DNA of 64,000 nt from contig CP075495.1 in the NCBI GenBank assembly GCA_021613535.1, positions 11,718,001 to 11,782,000 of the forward strand, read 5' to 3'. Source of the DNA: Adineta vaga. Its lineage: Eukaryota > Rotifera. The first letter of the stretch is position 1. The number at the start of each line of letters is the position of its first letter. Of the stretch, positions 34,072-45,898 are shown in pieces. The notes under the pieces are model-generated. The model saw only the letters and a program-made list of their open reading frames with translations. It searched no databases and was not told the origin of the DNA. The translations under genes were made by a program, and so were the position numbers.

Positions 34072-35604
34072 TCTATTTGATATACAATAATTCTTCAGTT
34101 TCTTTCTTTTTCTGGAATGTCATTTAGTATATTTATGGTTGTGATGAATTGACGTCAAAAGGATTTCTACTGTATATAACAAATTACTTATAAGTTGACA
34201 TCTGGATTATAACTTAATTTCTCCTTTTTAATATCGAACAAACAGTGAATTGGGCAATGCTTTAGGTCAAATACATTTTTGCTTGAAAAACTTTTTTAAT
34301 ATCATTATTAATCATATACATGAGCTTGTGAATGAGAGAAACAACATGGTTCATTTCACAACTATTCAATAAACTATTATTAATTTATCTGGGTATAACT
34401 CTCTTCTCAACAGTTAATAAGCTATGGACATATATGCGTAGCAGTTATGTATAGTTTATGAAAATATTAGATTTGAATTACAGCCCGAGAGGAGTACACT
34501 GAAAAACGTTTTTTTAGATCAAACGCAAACTTTAGAAGGGTTTCGATTTCGTTGCAAAAATAACTTCGTATAATACCTTTTCCAGTGTAATGCTCACCAT
34601 CTTGAGGTTGGGTTGGGTGTGATTCAGGCTGCGGAAGGGTGCAAGTCAGTGTCTCTATCTATCCACACCCACATCCTCTCTTTAAGAGAGTTTTTTAAAG
34701 AATATAGATGCGTTAATCATCATTATAGTTCTTTCAGAAAGGGGTCATAACGAATCCTACGGATGAGCGTCACTCGTATGTTAATGATAATAAAAAATGT
34801 ATAAAACGAATACGAAGATATCGAAGATTTATTGATCCATAAAGAAGTGAAATAACAGTTAAGATAATTAATACAAAAATAGATAAATTTTTACTTAATT
34901 ATAATATTCGATTGACAAATGTCATGGTAACATTTTTTGTCTGCTGTTCAATGCTACAACAATATACTAATATTTGTCCTTTTAAATAATGCACGTGATT
35001 TTTCGTTTGGATTATTTATCTATCTTGTAGAAGTGTATGCATTATATCAGTCTCGTTATCGACAGTTAATTACAATTCGATGAACGAAAATGAAATGAAA
35101 GAAAATGTAATTAGATAATTACTAACTTACTTCTTTGTCATTTACACATCATCTTCTGAAATCCATTCGACAAGAACTCGTTCAATCAAAACAGATAAAT
35201 GGTTGTTAATACCACACCTTTTGGTAGCACATTTGATTGTAATAAAGCAACTAACCATGTGAGTCCTTTGCTGTTCATGACATCACCTAATGCGTGTTTT
35301 TTTGACATAAGAAAACAAAGAAAGACGATAAAGTGATTTAGATGGCAACATAGGATATGCATTTCAATTACATTAAATAATATCTATAATAAAGTTTGAT
35401 TCGATAAGACGAACGGTTATCTTGTGCTCATTTCTAGTCGGAACAAATCGTATCTAAAAAGTGGAATCTAGACTTCTATACTCCATCGAATTGACGTAGT
35501 TTCGTAACTTCTATGTGAATTTATTATTTATTCGTAGTATGCAGAATGTTCTTTATTAGCAAACAAGATGAAAAGCAGAAATTATAAAATAGCAAGTCCA
35601 AAGT
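34072..35604. other. Gene-poor stretch
   Basis: No secure gene. It contains a G-rich tract GGTTGGGTTGGGTGTG (34606-34621) and its partial complement at 34662-34674. Minus-strand sequence at 34790-34900 is briefly hydrophobic (IFVLIILTVISLLYGSI) but has no start codon. Confidence 0.4.
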
Positions 35605-35769
35605 TTATCCTAATCGTGAGTGATACTTATAATGATTTGAACGAAATGGTTGATGATGTTTGAACGATGTTTTCAACTTTGAATGATGAGATCGAGCATC
35701 AGTTTTTCCATACAATGTACTGACAAATAGCAAGACAATAAACAGGAAACTAATAAGATGATATTTCAT
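35605..35769 (-). CDS. Small secreted basic peptide, 54 residues
   Basis: Single-exon ORF. Residues 1-25 are a textbook signal peptide (MKYHLISFLFIVLLFVSTLY, then GKTDA with probable cleavage after the final Ala). The mature part of about 29 residues has nine Lys/Arg, six His, several Ser and aromatic residues, no Cys and no acidic residue, and ends SRLG. A C-terminal Gly is a possible amidation donor. AATAAA (reverse complement at 35552-35557) lies 48 bp beyond the stop. A TATA-like stretch on the same strand near 35880 could be the promoter. Candidate antimicrobial or signalling peptide; no family is recognised. Confidence 0.6.
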   Translation of the reverse strand: MKYHLISFLFIVLLFVSTLYGKTDARSHHSKLKTSFKHHQPFRSNHYKYHSRLG

Positions 35770-36563
35770 ATTGATCAATGAAATGTATCACAGAAATTAT
35801 TTCAGATAAATAGATAAAAGATATAATTGTTCAATGAAAATAAATGGTAAAGATTAAAGAGCGCTTCATCCCATAGATCTTTATAATAAAGCGCGATAAG
35901 CAACAAAGCATAAATGTGTCTAAATCTAATTAAATTTATTGATTGAATATATATAAAACTGATATTTATGCTTCTATTCTATCGAATCTCTCAAGCAAAT
36001 GATATGATATTAACACTATATCATGCTTTGGTTTTGATCAGCTAAATTCATAGACTTCCTTTTGATACGCACGTATTGCATGATTCTGTCTCATTTAATA
36101 ATAATTTCTATCAGTTGCACTCAAATTACATGATATTGCTGTGCAACATCTCATCGATTCTATTCCGCAGTTTTTCCTCGATCATCTCTCTTTCCAATTC
36201 GAACATTTAACCTAGAAAAAGACAACATATTTGTATAGTTACATCAATATTTTCGAATTTCAGTCAAACATTTTGTTAACGATTTCATTTTCATCAATAT
36301 GACGACAAATCATTTCAACAAAAGAATTTGTTTGCATGATATTTTTCTTCTTTTTTCTTCTCTTACATGTCTCGCAGAAAGAAAAGAAAACAAAAACACA
36401 CAATTGACATATAGAATAAAGCAAAACAAAAACATGTACAATCATTAGAAAAAAAAGAACCATATTTCAATAGAAAATTTAACTCGTTTGTAGTCCAATT
36501 TTTCAAAGGAAGCTTTTCTTTTCATTTTGTTTTGCAAAATTTTTCATTGACATGAGATTCGTT
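35770..36563. other. Intergenic
   Basis: 5' flank of the peptide gene and 3' flank of the EF-hand gene. A minus-strand frame at 36260-36463 is T-rich hydrophobic and looks like chance. Confidence 0.4.
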
Positions 36564-37719
36564 TTAAGTAAAAGGAGATAATAATTGACAAAGTAGTTCA
36601 TTTTTGGATAAAGCTCGAACAAAACTATCTTTTGTTATTAAACCTTGTTCATTACAATGACAAGAACTAATAAAATGTTTGAGCAATTCTATCGATCCAA
36701 GTTCATTTCCATTCCCACCTAACATTCGCATTACATACTAAAAAGGCAAATTGAAAATTTATATTATTCATAGATTAGTCTTACTTTTGCCATAACATCA
36801 ATTTCAGATTGATCGATATAACCATCTTTGTCAATATCTACAGAACACTTGTTGTCTTTTCGTTTTTTAATTATTTTTAATAAAAATTTTACCGTAAAGT
36901 TGAAAAGTATAATCAAGTTTTTCTTCCATTGAACCTTTCGTCGTTAATAAAAATCCAATTACAAATTCTTTGAAATCTATTATTTTTGTAGAGAAAAAAT
37001 ATTTCTATAGAACAGAAAAGAAAACCGGTAAAAATTATAATTCTTACCAACTTTTCCATCGCTATCAACATCAAATGCTTGATATATAGCGTTAACAACA
37101 TGCTCTACTTTATCAATGTCACATGTACTTAGATCTTTATAGCATTTAACCATATCTCTTTTCGTCATTTTTCCATTTGGACATCGAGACTAGAATGAAA
37201 TTTAAGAAAAAAAACTTTTTAATTACAGTTTTCTGACATTTCTTCATTAGTTAATGTTAAACTTCCCTATGATTTAAAGAGATTAACAAAATGTTCTTAG
37301 ACACTTCCACGATATGAACGATTCTGTTCATGATAAATATTCATTAATAAATTAAAATATTTTTCTTTTTCCTCTTCTTCTCTTCTTAAGTTTAACTCAC
37401 AGCGTAAAGAATTCATTTTGATTTATGAAGACAGAAAAACAATAATATATTTTTCGAAATTGATAATTTAGTTTGTCATTTTCTTTGACGAGTGTATCAA
37501 ACAAAAATATTTACATTTATGGCTTTATGTTTCTTGTTCTATACCGAGAAATTTTACTGAGAAAGAGTGTAATGTTCTATTTAATTTGTGCACATTTATT
37601 TGCCTTACCTTAAGCTCATTATACCAATTTGTGATTTCTGAAGATTTCATTCGAGTTTTCCGTTTAACTAATGCCAAAGTAGCGTCGTCCAGCGTCGCTG
37701 TACTAAATTGATTACCCAT
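36564..37719 (-). CDS. Neuronal-calcium-sensor-like EF-hand protein
   Basis: Calcium sensor of the NCS/recoverin layout, about 187 residues in five exons with one longer intron (about 0.4 kb) after exon 1. It starts MGNQFST, an N-myristoylation signal. TRMKSSEITNWYNELK and SRCPNGKM match the NCS N-terminus, with the degenerate first EF-hand containing Cys-Pro. EF2 DVDSDGKVDFKE and EF3 DIDKDGYIDQSE have full ligand sets. The fourth is degenerate (SSCHCNEQGLITKD). GSMEEKLDYTFQLYD is the family's linker. I chose the Met at 37719 although the frame is open upstream to 37815, since the Gly2 motif fits. Sequence drift is high, so the subfamily (NCS1, hippocalcin, recoverin) is unresolved. It should bind membranes in a Ca2+-dependent way. 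Confidence 0.8.
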
Positions 37720-40700
37720 GAATAGACCATTCACTGATAATGTTTTAAAAAAAAAGGCAGGATCTTCAAATAAAAAAAAAACGATATGTCGACAAAGTAG
37801 TTCACTATACATCATTCAAGAAAAGGATTTTTATTGAAAATGTCACAGAAATGTTTTCGAGTCACAACATTTATTTCGTACGCCTGACACCTTACTTTTT
37901 TTCTCTTCTCTGACGTCAATCGACAACTATATTTGATTAATAACCAGTTATGGTGCGGGTTTTGCAAGGTAAAGGTAAATATCAAAGCATTTTAGTTCGA
38001 ATACAAGTGAATATATATATATACATAAATTCATAAAATCATAAAATCATTTATCATTTTCATCAACACCTACATAGACAAAAATGATCTTTTTTCTTAC
38101 GAGTACAATCGTGTGAAATCTGAAGACACCGCACGTTCCGCTTCAATCTGTCGTATGTCAGTATATTAATCTGATCCAGAACGAAAAACAATGCTCTCAT
38201 CATGTGCATTTGAGACGTGATGATAAACAAAGTGCACGGAAGTGACAGAAAAAAAAGAAAAAGAAATATGTAACTACACCTACTCATTCGTACGTTTTCT
38301 AATCAATGATATACATTAATTCATGATTTTATTTTTCTTTAATAGTACACACAAGATTCTATCATTAGACAGAAGATATTTCTTACCACTTTTATATCGT
38401 CTTAACAGCTTGTAAAATACCTATTAAAAAAACAACACACACACATCGAAATATAGAACGTACTGACTTATTATCTTAGAAATCAATACTATTAAGAAGA
38501 GTTCCCGTTGAGAGAATGATTGAACCAAATAACCTACTATATTTTGTATGAATGAATATAACTATGATAGTAATGGTAAAAAAGGAAAATCGAGTTTTCT
38601 AACTAAAAAAAAGAAAAATCATTTTTCTTTCTGTCATTCTATTTCACGTTTGCAAACAGAAATAGTAAAAACAAATTTAAGAAAGAAAAATTGTCAATGG
38701 TTTTTATATAAACTCGATGCTACATTGTAATATAACAATGGTTCTCATAAAAGCTTAAAAGCTAGGTATGAAAAACAAACCGTCTGAACCAGAGAATAAT
38801 AGATTATCATTATTTTGAATAATTAGAGAAGAAAACAAATATGAAAAGTATAGAAGAAATGATTAAATGGTTTTGATTTAGTCATGTATTAATACGAGAA
38901 CGACTATATAGGTTTGTTAGTTAGTTTTCTTTTTGAGCGGTTCGTCTCAGCTATGTCTATGTGCATTGTTGAGTTTTCTCGAATGTTAGCTTCTTTTTTC
39001 TTCTTCAAGGCGAGGATAAAAGATAAAGCTTAAGAAGAAAAGAAAGAGAGAAAAAAAGAGAAAAACTAAAAAAGATATGATAAGCAGCCATCATCAGGCA
39101 TTAGTCTCGTTTTTGCTACTATACGCCTCCATACTCACGAATAGAAAATGTTTGAACGTCAAAACACGTAAAAAAATTTATAATAAACAATCCTTATATA
39201 TATATATATATATATATCAGCCAATGAATACTGAAGCATCACGAGTCAATGTAACGAATCGTTATTTGTTTATTAATGAAGAGATTATCATAATAATTGA
39301 AGATTTTTGGCTTTTTTCTCTCGATCATATGAAATCTTTCAAATTATATTCTTATCGTATTCTCGTCTGTTTTTCCTTTCTTTCACAAAACTACAAAGAA
39401 ACATTTCCGATTGAGACTATGAAAATATTTATATTCAAATTTATGAATGACACAACTACGACATGTATACACATGCATAAATACATCTATATATATTTAT
39501 ATTGATTATATATTTGTTGTTTAGAAAGAAAAAACAAACGACATATTTTTATACTCCTATGATTTGGTTTTCTTTTTCTTTAATTAGTTATTTATTTCAA
39601 GTGAATGAGGCGAACAGATTTCTGTATGTACATGTTTCTCCTCAATGAAAATCTTTGAAAACAAAAATCAATACATCCTATTTCTGCATAACAAAATAAT
39701 GTTTTATAAATATTTCAGTAACTCAACGTAGTTACATTTTCTCGCTTCAATCGTCTCTCGTTTTTTATGTATTCAAAAATGTTTACTATCGATAATAAAT
39801 AAGAAAAAAAAGACTTACTTTCTTCCTTCTTTTTTTATTCAAATATAATATGTACATACGTGTTGTCTTTTGTCTTCGTCAATGTCTCGTCAATTTTCGA
39901 AATCAGCAAATATTTTATTTTCTCTATTTTATTTGTTAACACGCATGCATGAAGTTTTATGCATTAATATTTCTTTCAAAAGCACGATTCAATCAAGGTG
40001 CCTATGTGAAATATTGACATCTGTATTTTGAAAATTGATTTAGTTATATGAATAGGAATTTATCATGTCGAAAGAATACCAAAAGAGAGACAACGTCATT
40101 AAACAATATAATCGTGACATTTAACATCATTTGTTTCAATAAAGAAAAATGTATATGCGCAATATATTCTCGATTATTTTTCCGTAATTAATATTGAAAA
40201 TAAATCATAAAATTTACAAAGTCGTCTATATTCAATGTAGTTTGAGAATTTTAAATCAATACATAGTTTTCCTTTGAATGTCAACACCTGCAATTTAGAA
40301 TCTACATTGTACTTTGATGTAGTTGATTATTAAGAATCTTTACTAACTATTGAACGTGAATTTTTTTCTAAAATTAATATAAAACAAGTGAAAAATAAGA
40401 TTTACTATTCAGAAATCTCATTCATATTAATGAAGGAAAAATGATCATTGAAAAGGGAATCATTTGAATATATTTGAATCAAATTTCTGTTATATTATAT
40501 TAAAAAACATCATAAGAAGAATTGATTGTAACAATAGTCATCTTTTTTGCGAAATATATCTATCAAATTTCTTTTCAAATAATCGAGATATTTTAGTAAC
40601 AAAAATCTTTCATGATCATGATCATTATCATCATTTGCAAAAACTAGGTTTTATTTTTCAATCATTATACTATTTTTATCATCACAAATTACATATAATG

Positions 40701-40816
40701 AATGTATTATCGTTAAGTTATTAACGACGACAACAACAACAACAACAAAAAGCACGTTCTAAATAGCAATGAAAGACAAGAAATAGATTTTGAGAAAAAA
40801 ACACAGATATCAAATT
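37720..40816. other. Long intergenic region, low complexity
   Basis: About 3 kb without a supported gene. It contains AAAG/TTTC-rich low-complexity DNA, a (TA)n run near 39196-39217 and a (CAA)n run at 40729-40748. Frames at 38548, 39077 and 40464 lack coding character. Confidence 0.45.
39196..39217. repeat. (TA)n microsatellite
   Basis: About eleven TA units. Confidence 0.8.
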
Positions 40817-41784
40817 CTATGATTGAGATGATGATTTTTGTGTAGTCGGAGTTTGTTCTGATTTACGATCTTTCTTTTTTTCTTCATCTTTTTTGATTGG
40901 TATTAAACGTTCAACAATCGTTTTCCTTTGATCATCATCTTCATCATCCATATCAGCGCGATCAGCATATTCAGCTAATTCAGGATCTTCTTCGGATTCT
41001 TCATCCGAATCTTTACTTGCAATATCATCTTCAATTTCATTACGAAGATCTTTAGCAATCATGTCACGAAATGTATAATCTTCCGACGTCCAAAAGCCAT
41101 CTTCATTACCAGTCGGTTTTTCATAGAATTTCTTTGTTTCTTCATCAGGAATGAAACCATTGGACTTCGATGATGATGATGATGATGGTTGAGAATGACA
41201 ATGTTTTTTGTTATTATAAGATTCACTGGTGATTCCATAGGAAGAATGACGAGAAGATGGAGATCGAGATCGAGATCGTTCAAAACGTTTGTTCTTAAAT
41301 TAACAAAAGAAAACAAATCAATGAAATACTCAAAGAAATCTTTCTATCATAATATGCTTGTGAGCCTTTCCACTTCTTCGTCGCATATTTCCACCCACGT
41401 TTCATGCTACTTTGACTCAAAACTTAATCAGTAAAAATCGCACCGTAGGTTTTCTTCTCTCAAGACATGCTACTGTACACAGTAAGCGGATGTCACTCAC
41501 ACTAACATATCATAGATAGTTGCTTATACAAGCTGAGCTGCATATATGCCTGCAGTGTATAATAAATTCTCGCTTTTCAATTTACTTAAAAAAAAAAGAA
41601 TAAGCTCTTTGCATCCTGAAATTAATATGATTCATAGATACATATGCCTTAGGTAAGAAAAGAATTAAGAATGTATTCTATTCGACAATATCCTTTTCAT
41701 TCATTGAAAATCATCGATAGAACTCACTCGATTATTTGAATCATCATTTGATTTCTCCCAACGTGAATACGATCGACGACTCAT
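40817..41784 (-). CDS. Unrecognised RS- and acid-rich protein
   Basis: Two exons (41728-41784 and 40817-41293, intron about 0.43 kb) give 177 residues: MSRRSYSRWEKS, then RFERSRSRSPSSRHSSYG with an RS-like run, a Ser homopolymer, a middle block GNEDGFWTSEDYTFRDMIAK that looks folded or at least constrained, then an acidic stretch and a Lys-rich end. Composition suggests a nuclear or RNA-processing factor, but no family is recognised. A third, unseen exon in the long intron is possible. The downstream end of the ORP gene is 0.36 kb away on the same strand. Confidence 0.65.
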
Positions 41785-42144
41785 GTTTTTTTACAAAAAA
41801 AATATTATATATAATAATCTTCAAATATAAATAAATCATACAGATTAAATCAATTACATTATATTTTTATGCAGAATAGCTGAATATTATTCGATTAATT
41901 AAAAAAACAAAATTGATTATAATTCGAAAAATAAAACAAAAGAAATTACAGCACACTAGAGGAAAAGCTGGGAATACTAGGAAATTTGCACACACCATTT
42001 TCTTTCATTATGTTATCCATTTGTTTCAACACATTGCCATACATGTATCGACTGATTCCATGAAAATAATAATATAATAATATGACTAGTAGGCAAAATA
42101 TAAATGGAAATTCCATAAATAAAAACCGGAGTTCTTGTGTTGAT
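41785..42144. other. Spacer between ORP-like gene and the RS-like gene
   Basis: AT-rich; an open minus frame (41946-42353) is the wrong-frame reading of the last ORP exon plus flank. Nothing else. Confidence 0.45.
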
Positions 42145-45100
42145 CTACCACAATTGAGTAAATTCAATGTTTGACCAATGTTCTTCACGTTTTTTCCAAT
42201 AGGAATGCGAAGAATCTTCTTCGCGAATAAGCTCATATGAGTCACCATCTTTTCTAAACCATCTTGGACCGTTTGTAGAACTGGCACGTGAACGTTGAGC
42301 CTCTTCGATACGGGCTTTTTCTTTTTCAGCAAGCTCAACTTGTCCTGATTCAAGATAACTGATCAAAGAAAAAGATATTCTAAATATTATCTTATAAACA
42401 TGATATTTACCGTTGATCGGGTCGAAAACGTGTATCCGTGGGTGGTAATTGTTGACGAAGATCATCATCAAGTTCATTCAATTCAATAGCAAACCGAGTA
42501 AAACCATAATATTGTTTCGAATTCTCTGGAACAGCACCTATATATTCAATAGAATATACAATTTTACAAAAACTTCAAATATTAAGTAAATTACGTACTT
42601 TGTTTCCAAATACTTCTAGCTGTTTGATCATTTCCACAAAGAACTTCTTCGTGCCAATGACCAAATATTTTCTGTACTACTTTACCTGTCGCATCTTCAA
42701 TATCACCTGCAACGTTATTCAAACGTGTTCGATAATCACTCTAAAATATGAATATTTGACATGCGTCTACAAATAGAAGCAATAAATAAAAGGAATACAA
42801 ACTTGAATGAAACTAATTCGAGCTTTTGTTCCTAGGGAACTTTCAACGAGAACATCACCATAATGATCAATCCATCGGTCGGATGAAAGAACATTATGTA
42901 TACACATTTTACATTTATTCCATGTTATAGTTTCATTATATTTTGGAAAAAATAAAACATTTAACGAATCAGGAAATATTTCTATAGAAGAAAAACAACA
43001 CAGTTAATTATCTCTTAATCAAACGTAAATCAACTTTACCCATTGATTTTCCCCAGAATTTGATCTTTGCTTGTAATTCTAAACAAGAAAACAAGCTGAA
43101 TTTCTTTTCATTCTAGAAATTTTTCCTATCGGATTACTTTGTGAATATGTAAAATTTGGCGAATCACAAGTACAAACACTTATCGGTGGATGATGACTAA
43201 CCTATAATTCCAAAAAAAAATTATCCAATTTTTAATTCTCTTCTAATCATCTCTCAAGATTACTTGTTCAGCAATGAATTTCCAACCTTTATCTTCTCGT
43301 ACACATTCATAGGTTTCGCCTAGTAATGGATTGAAATTTTTTCTTCCTGTCCGATAATAATTAGCAGAATATGTTGAAACAATAAATGTAGCTACATAAA
43401 CAAGACGGAGATGAATATCATCGGTTTGCGATGCACGATCAAGTAAATCCGAATATTCCATTTCTTCACATAATTTCTGTAATAAACCTAATGGTTCATT
43501 TAGAATAACTGGTAATGCTATACGAGATAAATCTTTGCCAATTGCTTTACGCATTATATTCCATAGACCAACATTGGATGTATCGGGAGCACTAGCTGCT
43601 AATGAACAACGACGCCATTTCATTTGAGGTGGTTCTAGAAAGACGTGTTAATCATACATGAAATAAAAATAGAAAGACTTTATTTACTTAATTGAGGTGG
43701 GACTGATGATTGCCGATCAAAATCACCGGGACGACTTTCATCCTCACCATAACTTGACGATTCAGAATCAGACTATAATAAAACGAATAGAATTGTTCTT
43801 TATGCAATGATGAGTTAAATATATTTGAAGACTAATTAAATCTAGGATTCTAGAAAGCTCTGTCTGTCTTTTACTTTGTATATATAGAGCAAAGAGAGAA
43901 AATTCTACATAGATGATTTCGAGACGAACAAGCATATCATACCGATGATGAAAATAAGTGCAATAACCGAATATATGTCATATTTTCTGCTGAAATATTC
44001 ATTCTTTTTAAAAAACTAAGCCACGTTTCCGTTCTTTTAATACAATCCATTTAGCTGTCCTACGTCGTCGAATGCAAATATGAACACCCAAACATTCTTA
44101 ACAGTCCCAACGTATCAATTTTAACAACAAACACTTTCTCTTATCAGTATGTGTTCTACATTGTAATGCTACATATCTCTTCGATTAAGATAATCTAATT
44201 TCAATAAGAACTTGCAAGAGTACTACTTACTAATTTCCCCATTTCATCTTTGTTTCCATCTAAACTGATCGAATTCAACGCTTCGGGTGCATCATAAAAA
44301 ATCGATCCTTCCCTTGAGAGAGTTGCTCGAGATGAAATGGAATTATAGCCATATTCACCTTCTGACATTGATGAATTATTCTATTAAAGAAGTACATTAT
44401 AAGATTAATTTCATGTTTTTCTCAATAAGTACGAAAAACTTATCATTTACCAATGATTGTTGCTGTTGTTGCTCCAAAGCAAAAGTAGATAGACGTTTAT
44501 GAAGATCATTTAAATTATCAAAAACTAAAATATAACGCATTCGGTCAGTTTATCATTGCTTAACGACAAATTCAAGTCAAACCTTTTTTAGCTGCATTAT
44601 AATAATCTTGTCGTTGAAGATCTACTAATGTAAACGAATTTATACTACTAATACTGGCTGATGGTGTATGACCACCTGATTTTGTTCCATCCTAGTTAGA
44701 ATAAAATAATTAACGTATCAAATTGAAAAAATATATTTACTGTTGATTTTGAAGAGGTACTAATAGACACCGGTGTGCTATTAGTATTGATTTTAATATT
44801 TTCTAGAATACCGGCTAGGTTACTCAATTTTACTTGAAGATCAGAAAACTCTATTTTTATAGAAGCAAGAATATAACATAATTCAATGAATAAATATAAT
44901 ATTACCATTATGAAAAAGACGATCAGTTGACGATAAAGCACTAGAAAAAAAACCAAGAAAGATATATCCATTTTCTTGAAAATCATAATTTACTTATTGG
45001 TAGTTTCATTTTCATTATTGTTTTGTGTGTTATCATTTGAAATCATTGGATTTCGTCGTTCCAATACGCTTTGTCGATAACATCTATGTATCGCAATTTG

Positions 45101-45898
45101 TTCTAACCATTGTTCAAATAATTTTTTTTCTTTCGTTTTTAAATGATAGACACAATTAGCGTCATCAATATTTATTCGTCGAGATTCACGAATAAATGTC
45201 ACAATACATAAACCAATGTCGCATTTACCGTTTAAACGACCGCGTTTTACCTTCAAATACAGAACAATAAATTCTGTTCACTTTTGAAACGAAAAACAAA
45301 AACAAAAACTTACACTTTGTTCAGATTTACCATAGGTCATTATACCGTTTTCTAATTTAAAAAAACGTTTATGCCAACCTTGATATGGCCATTTACGTCT
45401 TTTCATTAAATAACTAGTTAATGTAATCATTAATTCTGATGGATCTCCGCTTAACATCGGTGGTAAGAGGTCTGCATTATATATCTGAAAAATGTTTTGA
45501 AAATAATAATTTTTTTTACAAGAAAATTTTATTCAATTACCTTTCTTTGTTTTGGTCGTTTTTGAGTAGCTGTTGTTTTTGATTTGTCATTTGTTATTCC
45601 GGATATTTCATCATCGGAATCATCGCCATTATCCGAATCAGTAAGAGCCTTAATGAAGAATTAAGGTCAAATCATCTTGATCATTCAAAAATCAAATAAA
45701 GATAAAGAAAGGACGAATTTTTCTCACTTCTTCAGCTACATTTTGTACATTATCTTCAGTCGATGGAGTTAGTACACTCGATTTATTTGCTGTTGTTTTA
45801 CGTTTTCTTGGAAAAAGATGAATTTCATAGACAGGATCATTTTGTATTTCCCCGAATGTTTTCAAACGCAATGGTTTCTTACTTTTTTCGTCACTCAT
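42145..45898 (-). CDS. Oxysterol-binding-protein-related protein, ORP3/6/7 type
   Basis: Lipid transfer protein of ER-plasma membrane contacts. Start at 45898 ([17 protein letters not shown]). PH domain at about 95-200: [46 protein letters not shown], in the specific form of ORP3/6/7. A Ser-rich region follows, with a FFAT-like motif [10 protein letters not shown] (core FYDAPE) for VAP binding. The ORD begins at [14 protein letters not shown]. The lipid-exchange signature EQ-VSHHPP is split by an intron at about 43.2 kb. NPLLGETYE and, near the end, DTRFRPDQR and [15 protein letters not shown] follow, finishing FTQLW. About a dozen exons with mostly short introns; one of about 0.4 kb lies around 43.8-44.2 kb. 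An upstream ORF exon (46877-46937, MHKTMTSMSLGSTEKNQ) with a donor might be an alternative first exon, without proof. Confidence 0.87.

Noticed and set aside
34790-34910. Short hydrophobic minus-strand reading near 34.8 kb as another secreted peptide or GPCR fragment
   Set aside because: No start codon, and a stop immediately upstream in frame.
39077-39505. 142-codon plus-strand frame
   Set aside because: Runs through a TA microsatellite (repeated Tyr-Ile), and is hydrophobic/aromatic as expected of AT-rich noncoding DNA.
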